Shown: one piece after another, positions 1-5,231 of the stretch | Layout: every line of letters starts with the position of its first letter | Numbering within the stretch: position 1 is the first letter of the stretch | Assembly (NCBI GenBank): GCA_020438915.1 | Contig: JAGQTR010000351.1 | Span: 1-5,231, forward strand | Direction of reading: 5' to 3' | Source: Mycobacterium sp. | GTDB taxonomy: Bacteria > Actinomycetota > Actinomycetes > Mycobacteriales > Mycobacteriaceae | DNA: 5,231 nucleotides | The notes under the pieces: model-generated | The model's database searches: none | What the model was told of the DNA's origin: nothing | The model's input: only the letters and a program-made list of their open reading frames with translations | Made by a program: the position numbers and the translations under genes

Positions 1-406
1 GCTTGGCCAGCAGCACCTCGCGGGACTCCAGGTCGGCGATCCGCTCGACCTCGGCGACAGTCAGCGCCCGGCCATCCATATAGCCGCCCTTGATGACCAA
101 CGCCTTGTGGTCCTTGGCGAACTTCTTGATCGCCTTGGCAGCGTCGACGGCCTCACCATTGACGAACGCGATCGCGGTGGGACCCACGAACAGCTCGTCG
201 AGACCTTCGATCCCCGCCTCTGCCGCCGCGCGCTTCACCAACGTGTTCTTGGCGACCGTGTAGGTAGCGGCTCCGCCGAGTGATCGGCGAAGCTCGGCGA
301 GGTTGGCAACGGTCAGCCCGCGGTACTCGGTGACCAGTGTCGCCGTCGACCCCTTGAACTGCTCGGCGATGTCGGCAACCGCGGTGGCCTTCTCAGCCTT
401 GGCCAT
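1..406 (-). CDS. rplJ: 50S ribosomal protein L10, 5' part (3' end outside window)
   Basis: L10 forms the base of the ribosomal stalk. Its N-terminal domain binds the L11/L10 region of 23S rRNA, and its C-terminal helix carries L7/L12 dimers that recruit translation GTPases. The visible 135 codons begin MAKAEKATAVADIAEQFKG and contain the family segments YRGLTV (about residues 28-33), VAKNTLVKRA (51-60), GPTAIAF (75-81) and VIKGGYMDG (104-112). The usual length is about 175-180 residues, so roughly 40 residues, including the L12-binding helix, lie beyond position 1. I chose ATG 406-404 because a perfect AGGAGG sits 5 nt upstream. An ATG at 410-408 is out of frame and stops after five codons. 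An in-frame ATG at 439-437 has no Shine-Dalgarno. The gene has its own promoter and leader and is separated from the sugar-kinase unit. L10 itself, or L10-L12, probably represses through that leader. Confidence 0.97.
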   Translation of the reverse strand, partial: MAKAEKATAVADIAEQFKGSTATLVTEYRGLTVANLAELRRSLGGAATYTVAKNTLVKRAAAEAGIEGLDELFVGPTAIAFVNGEAVDAAKAIKKFAKDHKALVIKGGYMDGRALTVAEVERIADLESREVLLAK

Positions 407-411
407 GCATG

Positions 412-417
412 CCTCCT
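412..417 (-). promoter_or_regulatory. rplJ ribosome binding site
   Basis: The minus strand reads AGGAGG here, a perfect anti-SD match 5 nt before ATG 406. It lies between an A/T-rich patch (419-430) and the overlapping palindromes ATGCAT/GCATGC at the start codon. Two ATGs overlap the site (410 and 406), and the spacing selects 406. The A/T-rich stretch upstream should stay unstructured, which suits a highly translated ribosomal protein gene. Confidence 0.9.
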
Positions 418-473
418 CGTTTATATGTATGACCGTCATGGTCCAGAAAGCAGCAGGGCTCAGAAATGACGAA

Positions 474-499
474 CGCCCCGACGCAGACAGGTCGGGGCG
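474..499 (-). terminator. Attenuator-like hairpin in the rplJ leader
   Basis: A perfect 9-bp inverted repeat (CGCCCCGAC / GTCGGGGCG) encloses an 8-nt loop. In the minus-strand RNA it is followed by UUCGUCAUUUCU, a loosely U-rich tail that resembles an intrinsic terminator for a high-GC genome. It lies about 90-115 nt downstream of the predicted rplJ transcription start and about 70 nt before the rplJ ATG. A role as attenuator of the stalk operon is therefore more likely than termination of the kinase gene. The U-tract is imperfect, so termination efficiency may be partial. Confidence 0.55.
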
Positions 500-593
500 C
501 AGACGTGTGCCTCGTCCTCCTGCGTGGGCCGTCCGGCAATCCGGACCTTCAACCGATCTCTCGGTGACCGACGGTCTTCGGTAGAACCGGGAA

Positions 594-623
594 AGAATAG
601 CGCGCTGCAACCCGATCAGCCAA
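594..623 (-). promoter_or_regulatory. Predicted sigmaA-type promoter of rplJ
   Basis: On the minus strand TTGGCT (618-623) and TATTCT (594-599) are separated by 18 bp. TATTCT fits the mycobacterial -10 pattern TANNNT, and TTGGCT shares the TTG of the -35 consensus. A start of transcription is expected around 586-588. The site lies between the kinase's downstream inverted repeat and the structured leader, where an independent stalk-operon promoter would be expected. It was called by eye from consensus and spacing only. Confidence 0.55.
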
Positions 624-641
624 AACGCGCCCCACCCCAGA

Positions 642-705
642 CCGCGAGCGCGCGTGTTTGTGCACCGCCGCGCCGCGATTGCCGGCAGTTCGCGCGCGCT
701 CGCGG
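642..705 (-). terminator. Inverted repeat after the kinase gene, candidate terminator
   Basis: A perfect 13-bp inverted repeat (642-654 with 693-705, arm CCGCGAGCGCGCG) has a 38-nt loop that is itself GC-rich. It begins 12 nt after the kinase stop codon and ends upstream of the predicted rplJ promoter, which fits a terminator separating the two transcription units. No U-tract follows in the minus-strand RNA (it continues UCUGGGGUGGGG), so it would be a non-canonical hairpin terminator or a 3'-end stabiliser. Because the arms are alternating CG-rich, part of the symmetry could come from base composition. Confidence 0.4.
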
Positions 706-717
706 CCGACCAGAGCC

Positions 718-1641
718 CTAACGCTTACCGTCGTGCGCCAGGTTCACCAGGGCAGCCGCACCGACCAGGCCCGCGTCTCCGCCCAACTCGGCGGGCACGA
801 CCTGCAGGTCCCGGATGAAGGCCAACCCCGCGTACCTGCTCAACGCCGCACGCAACGGGTCGAACAGCAACGCCCCGGACTTCGCGACGCCTCCCCCGAT
901 GACGACGCGATCCAGATCGCACACCGCGGCCACCGACGCGATCGTCGCTGCGAGGGCTTCTGCACCGCGCCGGAAAGCGCGCATGCCGATGCGGTCACCG
1001 CTGTGGGCGGCCTCGGCGAGGGCCTTCGCGTCGGACCCCTCGGGCGCCTGCCATCCGTGGTCGTGCGCCCACCGCGCCAGATGCGGACCCGATGCGACTG
1101 TTTCGACGCAGCCTCGGCCCCCACAGGTACACGGCACTCCGTCGGGTTCAACGACGACATGACCGACATGGCCGGCATTGCCGGTGCGCCCGAAATACGG
1201 CACACCCTCGAGCACCAGACCGCCGCCGACACCGGTCGACACGACCATCCCGAGCAGGAACTGGGTGCCGCGTCCGGCCCCACGCCACCATTCACCCAGA
1301 GCCATGCACAGTCCGTCGCCGCCGATGCTCACCGGCACGCCGGTCACCTCCCCGACCCGCGCCGCGATCGGAAACTCCCGCCAGGCGGGGATGTTGATCG
1401 GGCTGACCGTCCCGCCCAGGATGTCGATCGGCCCGGCCGACGCGACACCCACCGCCGTAACCGTGCCGTCGGCCAAGTCCAGCATCTCGGTGAGCAAGGC
1501 CACCACGGCCGCCCACACCACCTCGGCCTCGCCCGCCGGTGTGGGTCGCTGTCGGCGGTGCAGCAGGGTTCCGGAACGATCGAGCAGGCCGGCGGCGATC
1601 TTGGTGCCGCCCAAATCGAGTGTCAGGATGCGATCGGTCAT
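718..1641 (-). CDS. ROK-family sugar kinase, NanK-like
   Basis: This is probably a cytoplasmic ATP-dependent sugar kinase of 307 residues, the usual ROK length. Visible motifs are the phosphate-binding DLGGTK (Asp9-Lys14), the presumed catalytic Asp109 in GGDGLCMALGE, STGVGGG (135-141), the HVGH sugar/zinc segment (158-161), the ROK zinc signature CTCGGRGCVE (Cys171, Cys173, Cys178, Glu180) and GGGV (249-252). The typical Asn before the catalytic Asp is Gly here. The first residue of the ExGH motif is His, as I recall for E. coli NanK (N-acetylmannosamine kinase). Glucose, mannose or an N-acetylhexosamine are all possible substrates; the mannosidase upstream makes a mannose-type sugar attractive. 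I chose ATG 1641 because GGGAGG lies 4 nt upstream and the ROK fold begins immediately. ATG 1674 would add 11 non-homologous residues and forms a TGATG overlap with the preceding stop. The gene is likely co-transcribed with the two genes before it. Confidence 0.9.
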   Translation of the reverse strand: MTDRILTLDLGGTKIAAGLLDRSGTLLHRRQRPTPAGEAEVVWAAVVALLTEMLDLADGTVTAVGVASAGPIDILGGTVSPINIPAWREFPIAARVGEVTGVPVSIGGDGLCMALGEWWRGAGRGTQFLLGMVVSTGVGGGLVLEGVPYFGRTGNAGHVGHVVVEPDGVPCTCGGRGCVETVASGPHLARWAHDHGWQAPEGSDAKALAEAAHSGDRIGMRAFRRGAEALAATIASVAAVCDLDRVVIGGGVAKSGALLFDPLRAALSRYAGLAFIRDLQVVPAELGGDAGLVGAAALVNLAHDGKR

Positions 1642-1645
1642 CACA

Positions 1646-1651
1646 CCTCCC
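1646..1651 (-). promoter_or_regulatory. Ribosome binding site deciding the kinase start
   Basis: GGGAGG on the minus strand sits 4 nt before ATG 1641. The competing ATG at 1674 has only a weak AGG upstream. The site falls inside the longer reading frame, so it argues for the shorter 307-residue kinase, although coupled initiation at 1674 cannot be excluded. Confidence 0.65.
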
Positions 1652-1673
1652 GCCTCGTCGCTGAAAGCGCTCA

Positions 1674-2285
1674 TCAGTGCCTGTGGGTGTTGTCGGGCTG
1701 CCGGGGGTCTCCCGGGTGCTCGTATCCCGGCGCGAGCACCACCACTTCGGCGCAGCGCGCGTCCAGCCAGCGGCGGTATTCACGGCGTCGGGCGGCGGCC
1801 AGTAGGTGTGCGGCAATGACAGCACGCACCTCGTCGAGATCGGTGACGACGGATGCGCGCTGCCACCCGGGGTGCCCGCCCGGACCCGCAGCGAAGCGGT
1901 GTGGGTTGCGGCAGTGGTAGTCCCGTACCTGCTCGGCACTGATCTGGACCGAGGCGGTGACGCGCGCGAACACCGCGCGGCCAACAGGACCGGACAGCGT
2001 CGACGCTGCGACGCTTCCGATCTCCAGCCGCGCCACCTCGTCGGGCAACAACTGCGTCTCCGACGGCGCATCGTCAGGCACGCCCAACGCCTCGGCTTCG
2101 GCGGCCACCACCCGTTCGGCCACCAGAACCTGGGTGATCCACCGGCGCAGCTGACGAGCTTCACTGGTCCCCGGCCTCGGAAGGGCGTGAACCGACACAG
2201 CTTCACGCAGGGCACGTTCCCGGGCGTCCACTTCGGCGACGGTCACGCACTGACTCGCGACCGTGGCCGCTACGTCACCGCGCAT
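1674..2285 (-). CDS. SurA/PpiC-like helical protein (fabD2-position gene), function unknown
   Basis: This protein has 203 residues, no signal peptide and no membrane segment. By position it matches the gene called fabD2 (malonyl-CoA:ACP transacylase) in M. tuberculosis, but I see no GHSxG nucleophile motif, and it is far shorter than a real FabD (about 300 residues). What can be seen resembles the helical chaperone part of SurA/PpiC proteins: VTVAEVDARE near the N-terminus (15-24), a long Arg/Ala-rich helical region (40-68), then ISAEQVRDYHCRNPHRF (115-131), like the 'YYxxNPxRF' segment before a parvulin domain. No parvulin domain follows. It ends with RREYRRWLDARC (167-178) and a polar His-rich tail, GYEHPGDPRQPDNTHRH (187-203). 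ATG 2285 overlaps the mannosidase end by 11 nt and has little Shine-Dalgarno, implying translational coupling; its stop abuts the kinase. The functional class is a weak inference from motif resemblance. Confidence 0.85.
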   Translation of the reverse strand: MRGDVAATVASQCVTVAEVDARERALREAVSVHALPRPGTSEARQLRRWITQVLVAERVVAAEAEALGVPDDAPSETQLLPDEVARLEIGSVAASTLSGPVGRAVFARVTASVQISAEQVRDYHCRNPHRFAAGPGGHPGWQRASVVTDLDEVRAVIAAHLLAAARRREYRRWLDARCAEVVVLAPGYEHPGDPRQPDNTHRH

Positions 2286-5231
2286 GCCGCACCCGCACCG
2301 AAACCGCCGGGGTGTAGACCAGTTCCCCGCCGCAGGCCACGCGGATCAATGCCCACCACCGACCCGGTTCCGTCCACGGTGGCGGCGCCACGTCGAATCT
2401 CAGCTCGACAGTGCCCTGCGCCGGCACGACATCGCCGACAATGTTGGGACCCAGCCACTCCCAAGTCCCCCACGGGGAAATCACATGCGCCTCCACCGCG
2501 AGGTCGGCATGCGCATCGGTACCGACGGTGACACACAACCGTGCCGTCTCGCCGGCGGCGAGGTCGACGGCTCGCGGCTCGGCGACCAGCCGCAGCAGCT
2601 GATCGTCGTGGCCTCCCAGCGAGATCACGCAGACGTCCTCGACGGTCTGGTGCCACGACGCCGGAATCGCGCCGCCGGTAGCAGCCAACTCGGCGCGCAC
2701 CGGGTACAGACCGGGCACCGCGCCGGCGGGCACCGCGACCTCCACGGTGGATTCCAGGTACTCGCCGGGCGGCAGCACGAAAGGCAGCTCCGCCATCGCA
2801 AGTTCCCAGCCCGATGGCGCGACCAGGCGCACCCTGCCGTGCAATGCGGTGTCGGTCGCGTCGCTGACCGCGGTAAGTCTGAGCGCAACCGTGGCACCCG
2901 CGGCGGCCTCGAGTCGATGTGGATGCAGGTGCGCCACGGCCGGCAGACCACCCAGCGGAGCGGGTCCGCGGTTGTGCAGCCAGTATCTGGCGTACAGCGG
3001 CTGGGCGGGTTCGGCGTCGGGAGTCAGGTTCACCTGTTCGGCGTTGAGGACGCGTGGCAGGTTGAGCTGTGCACTCAGCGTGGCGATCTCGTAGCCGTGC
3101 AACGTTACTGCGTCAGCTTCGCCCCCTAGCGGTGCTTCGATCAGGTTGAGCCGGGCCGGATCCGAGATGTTGCGCAGCCCCGACTGCAGGGTGACCTCGG
3201 CGCCGCGGCCCAGCGTTTCGACGAGCCGGACGGCGATGCCTTGGGCGAGGTCGATGTGGCGGGCACTTCCAGTGGGTGTCGGGTTGCCCAACGCTTTGAG
3301 TGCACCGATGCTTGCCACCCGTTCGGGCTCGACCGCAAGCAGCGATCCCCACGCCGGCAAACCGCCGAGGGTCGGGTCGTGGCGCGCGATGACGGGTTGC
3401 AGCGGCTGGTTGAATTCCGCACTGCGGGAGGGCATGTCGATGTCTCGCCAGTCACCTTCGGCAGACGTCACCGCGTAGTCGAAGGCATGGGTCCAGTGCT
3501 GCTGCTGAAAGTTGGAGCCGTCCGGCGCGGTGCGGCGGGGCGGGTCGATCCAGGTACCTGACGGCCATCCCGTACAGGATCGCAGCAAGGATGCGTGCAG
3601 GGTGCCGTCGCTGTCGACTGCGAAGCCGGGCACCCCGCGGTTGATCACCGCGACGGTGCGCGATTCGAAGTCCTCCAGACCACCTGGCGCCTCTTGACCT
3701 ACGTCGATCTCGGCGTCGGCGAGGTCGTCGATCAGCGCGGTCACCGCTGCTGCAGTGTCGCCGTCGGCGCCGACGATCAGCACCGGAAGTGCCGCCGCGT
3801 CGCGCAGGTCTGCCCCGGGAACCCAGACATCGCCCAGCGACTGGGCTGCCGCGACCCAGTCCCGCGACGAGGCCTTTCGTTGCCGGAGAACTTCGGCGGT
3901 GAAACTATTTTCGTGGCCTGCGCCGATGCTGATCCGCACGTCGGGCAGGTTGGAGTCGACGGCCAGATCACCGTAGCGGGGCGCGTCGGCTTTCGTGCAG
4001 GTGGCGGTGACCCCGGCGCGGGCAAGGGCGGTCATCAGATCACGGATCGAGGTGTCGGTGGCGCTGTCGGCTCTGGCCGGTGCCACCACCTCGGCCACCG
4101 AGATCGCCCGTACCCCGCCGCCGCGAAAGCGCACTCGGACTGCCGATGACAGTCCGAACCAGCCGTAGGCGGGGTTGTCCAAGGTGTGCGGGAAGACCGC
4201 GGAGTCCACCGATTCTGTCGATCCAGCCGCGTGCAGCAGACCGAAACCGCGCCCGATGACGGCGTTTCCGACCTCGCTGACCGGCATCGCACCCGGGATC
4301 GGACAAGGCCATCGCAGCCGCAGCAGGCGATCGGCTCCGCTGAACTCGTCGACCGTGGTGCGGCAGTCCAGACGATCCACGCCCCGCCACAGCGTCAAGG
4401 TCTGCGTGTAGGACAGCAATCCGGGGATCTCTCCGGTGACCTCAATGCGTTCGCCCAGTGCGCTGCAGAATCGACGCACGGAGGTCGCCGGCGCCTGCGA
4501 CGACGTGGTCACCGGCCCCCGGGGCAGGAGATGCCACGGACCCTCCCCCGCGGTCGGATGTGCCGGGTACTCGTCGTAGACGGCAAGCTCGTTGCCCACC
4601 CGACCATCGGCGATGAGTTCGCGTCCCGCGGCGATCAGCGAAACCACCCCGCCACCACGCGCCTGGTCGATGCGCAACCGGTAGTGATCGTTGGCAATCT
4701 CGCTACCTGCCCGCGGCTCCCACTCCTCGGAGTGGCCGCCGGTCACTATCCGGTAGGAACGCCAGCCCAGTGACGGCACATCCAAGGCCAGCCAGGTGAT
4801 CGAGTGCCCACCGTGTTCGGACAGCACCGGGACCTGATGGCCGTCGCTGTCGACGACATGGCCTGCGAGGGGTTCGTCCAAATGCAGGGTGACGACATCA
4901 GAGCGACGGTGCGCCAGCGGGTTCCATACCACCACCGATGCGTCGACCGCAGTGGAGATCAGGGCGAGTGCGCGGTCTCTGATGTCGTGACCAAGTTGCC
5001 AGGCGTCCCGCCAGCCGGTGAGCAGGTCGAGATAGACCTGGTCGGATTCCGATCCGGTGATCGCATCGTGGTGTGCACCGTAGGCCAGCTGCACCCAGGC
5101 CTTGGCCAGCGCGGCCTCGGGATAGGTGGCGCCGGTCAGCAACCCGGCAAACACTGCGAACCTCTCGGCGTGCAGAACAGCGTTCTCGGCGGCGCGGTTG
5201 GCCTGTTTGGTGTCGATGTAGGAGACGTCCT
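2275..5231 (-). CDS. Glycoside hydrolase family 38 alpha-mannosidase, C-terminal part (5' end outside window)
   Basis: This enzyme should be a zinc-dependent retaining alpha-mannosidase releasing mannose from alpha-mannosides. The open frame runs to the window edge, giving 984 visible residues. With a missing catalytic barrel of several hundred residues the whole would exceed about 1,200. Numbering visible residues from the edge: KQANRAAE (about 8-15) and GAHHDAITG (51-59) are GH38 hallmarks; a His of HHD is the family's fourth zinc ligand, while the nucleophile Asp and other ligands lie beyond the window. The GH38 beta domains follow, with VVWNPLAHRRSDVV (100-113), NDHYRLRID (180-188), VINRGVPGF (528-536), QQQHWTHAFDYAV (574-586) and FNQPL (606-610). 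The last ~220 residues look like two tandem beta-sandwich modules (about 766-865 and 880-980), NEW3-like. The in-frame GTG at 5154 is not a start, because homology continues upstream. The gene leads the kinase unit, which suggests mannoside or mannoglycan turnover; location is unknown because the N-terminus is missing. Confidence 0.93.
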   Translation of the reverse strand, partial: DVSYIDTKQANRAAENAVLHAERFAVFAGLLTGATYPEAALAKAWVQLAYGAHHDAITGSESDQVYLDLLTGWRDAWQLGHDIRDRALALISTAVDASVVVWNPLAHRRSDVVTLHLDEPLAGHVVDSDGHQVPVLSEHGGHSITWLALDVPSLGWRSYRIVTGGHSEEWEPRAGSEIANDHYRLRIDQARGGGVVSLIAAGRELIADGRVGNELAVYDEYPAHPTAGEGPWHLLPRGPVTTSSQAPATSVRRFCSALGERIEVTGEIPGLLSYTQTLTLWRGVDRLDCRTTVDEFSGADRLLRLRWPCPIPGAMPVSEVGNAVIGRGFGLLHAAGSTESVDSAVFPHTLDNPAYGWFGLSSAVRVRFRGGGVRAISVAEVVAPARADSATDTSIRDLMTALARAGVTATCTKADAPRYGDLAVDSNLPDVRISIGAGHENSFTAEVLRQRKASSRDWVAAAQSLGDVWVPGADLRDAAALPVLIVGADGDTAAAVTALIDDLADAEIDVGQEAPGGLEDFESRTVAVINRGVPGFAVDSDGTLHASLLRSCTGWPSGTWIDPPRRTAPDGSNFQQQHWTHAFDYAVTSAEGDWRDIDMPSRSAEFNQPLQPVIARHDPTLGGLPAWGSLLAVEPERVASIGALKALGNPTPTGSARHIDLAQGIAVRLVETLGRGAEVTLQSGLRNISDPARLNLIEAPLGGEADAVTLHGYEIATLSAQLNLPRVLNAEQVNLTPDAEPAQPLYARYWLHNRGPAPLGGLPAVAHLHPHRLEAAAGATVALRLTAVSDATDTALHGRVRLVAPSGWELAMAELPFVLPPGEYLESTVEVAVPAGAVPGLYPVRAELAATGGAIPASWHQTVEDVCVISLGGHDDQLLRLVAEPRAVDLAAGETARLCVTVGTDAHADLAVEAHVISPWGTWEWLGPNIVGDVVPAQGTVELRFDVAPPPWTEPGRWWALIRVACGGELVYTPAVSVRVRHAR

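Larger units (their letters stand above)
407..587 (-). promoter_or_regulatory. rplJ mRNA leader, probable L10 autoregulatory leader
   Basis: About 180 nt separate the predicted transcription start (near 587) from the rplJ ATG. The stretch is rich in local stems when read as minus-strand RNA. There is a 5-bp stem closed by a GAGA (GNRA) tetraloop (565-561 with 556-552). A perfect 6-bp stem GUCCGG/CCGGAC has loop AUUG (546-541 with 536-531). A third helix, CGCA/UGCG plus GACG/CGUC, carries a one-sided GGAG bulge (524-513 with 505-498). A GC-rich attenuator-like hairpin follows at 499-474. L10 leaders that bind L10(L12)n and control the stalk operon are known in many bacteria (Rfam L10_leader family). 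Assignment here rests on position and structure; I could not run a covariance model, and the bulged helix is not a textbook kink-turn. Confidence 0.6.

Noticed and set aside
408..410. Alternative ATG for rplJ at 410
   Set aside because: It is out of frame with L10, reaches a stop after five codons, and sits only 1 nt from the Shine-Dalgarno.
420..448. TATAAA (420-425) with TTCTGG (443-448) as a second rplJ promoter
   Set aside because: The 17-bp spacing fits, but TTCTGG matches the -35 poorly and the -10 lacks the final T. Transcription would start inside the Shine-Dalgarno, so an A/T-rich ribosome-access region is a better explanation.
474..499. Reading the 9-bp hairpin as the terminator of the sugar kinase gene
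   Set aside because: It lies over 200 nt past the kinase stop and downstream of the predicted rplJ promoter, so it belongs to the rplJ leader; the 642-705 repeat fits the kinase 3' end better.
303..584. Plus-strand open frame over the rplJ start and leader
   Set aside because: It is the reverse of rplJ and its leader, with no ribosome site or homology signs; the real coding sense is minus.
658..1920. Long plus-strand open frame of 420 codons
   Set aside because: It lies antisense to the kinase and the 203-residue gene. Its product is low-complexity Arg/Pro/His-rich sequence with no recognisable motif, as expected from the GC-rich complement of real genes.
2263..3129. Plus-strand open frame of 288 codons opposite the mannosidase tail
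   Set aside because: The mannosidase frame shows family motifs throughout, while this product is compositionally biased and featureless.
5152..5154. GTG as the start of the mannosidase
   Set aside because: The frame stays open to the window edge with GH38-like sequence (YIDTKQANRAAENAVLHAERF) upstream of the GTG, and the catalytic residues must lie further upstream.

Overview
The window is high-GC DNA with codon use and gene order typical of Mycobacterium in the broad sense. From memory, the order alpha-mannosidase, a gene labelled fabD2, a ROK sugar kinase, then rplJ matches the M. tuberculosis Rv0648-Rv0651 neighbourhood. No alignment was possible, so the genus is an inference. Every supported gene lies on the minus strand, so transcription runs from high to low coordinates.

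Layout in transcription order. (1) 5231-2275 is the C-terminal part of a very large glycoside hydrolase family 38 alpha-mannosidase, whose N-terminus lies outside the window. (2) 2285-1674 encodes a 203-residue protein with SurA/PpiC-like helical features. It overlaps the mannosidase end by 11 nt and lacks the acyltransferase motif that its customary name would require. (3) 1641-718 is a ROK-family sugar kinase with NanK-like sugar-site and zinc motifs; an alternative start at 1674 overlaps the previous stop codon. These three genes look like one translationally coupled unit for hydrolysing mannosides and phosphorylating a sugar. (4) 717-407 is a regulatory intergenic region. It holds a 13-bp inverted repeat right after the kinase stop, a sigmaA-like promoter (-35 at 618-623, -10 at 594-599), and a leader of about 180 nt with several hairpins, including a GC-rich attenuator-like one at 474-499. 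(5) 406-1 is the 5' part of rplJ (ribosomal protein L10), with a strong Shine-Dalgarno sequence; its 3' end, and probably rplL beyond it, lies outside the window.

The window therefore joins the end of a carbohydrate operon to the start of the ribosomal stalk operon. I saw no mobile element, CRISPR array, tRNA or rRNA. Nothing here amounts to a new system. The points most worth a second look are the rplJ leader architecture, the doubtful identity of the 203-residue protein with its conserved-looking His-rich tail, and the altered sugar-site residues of the kinase.
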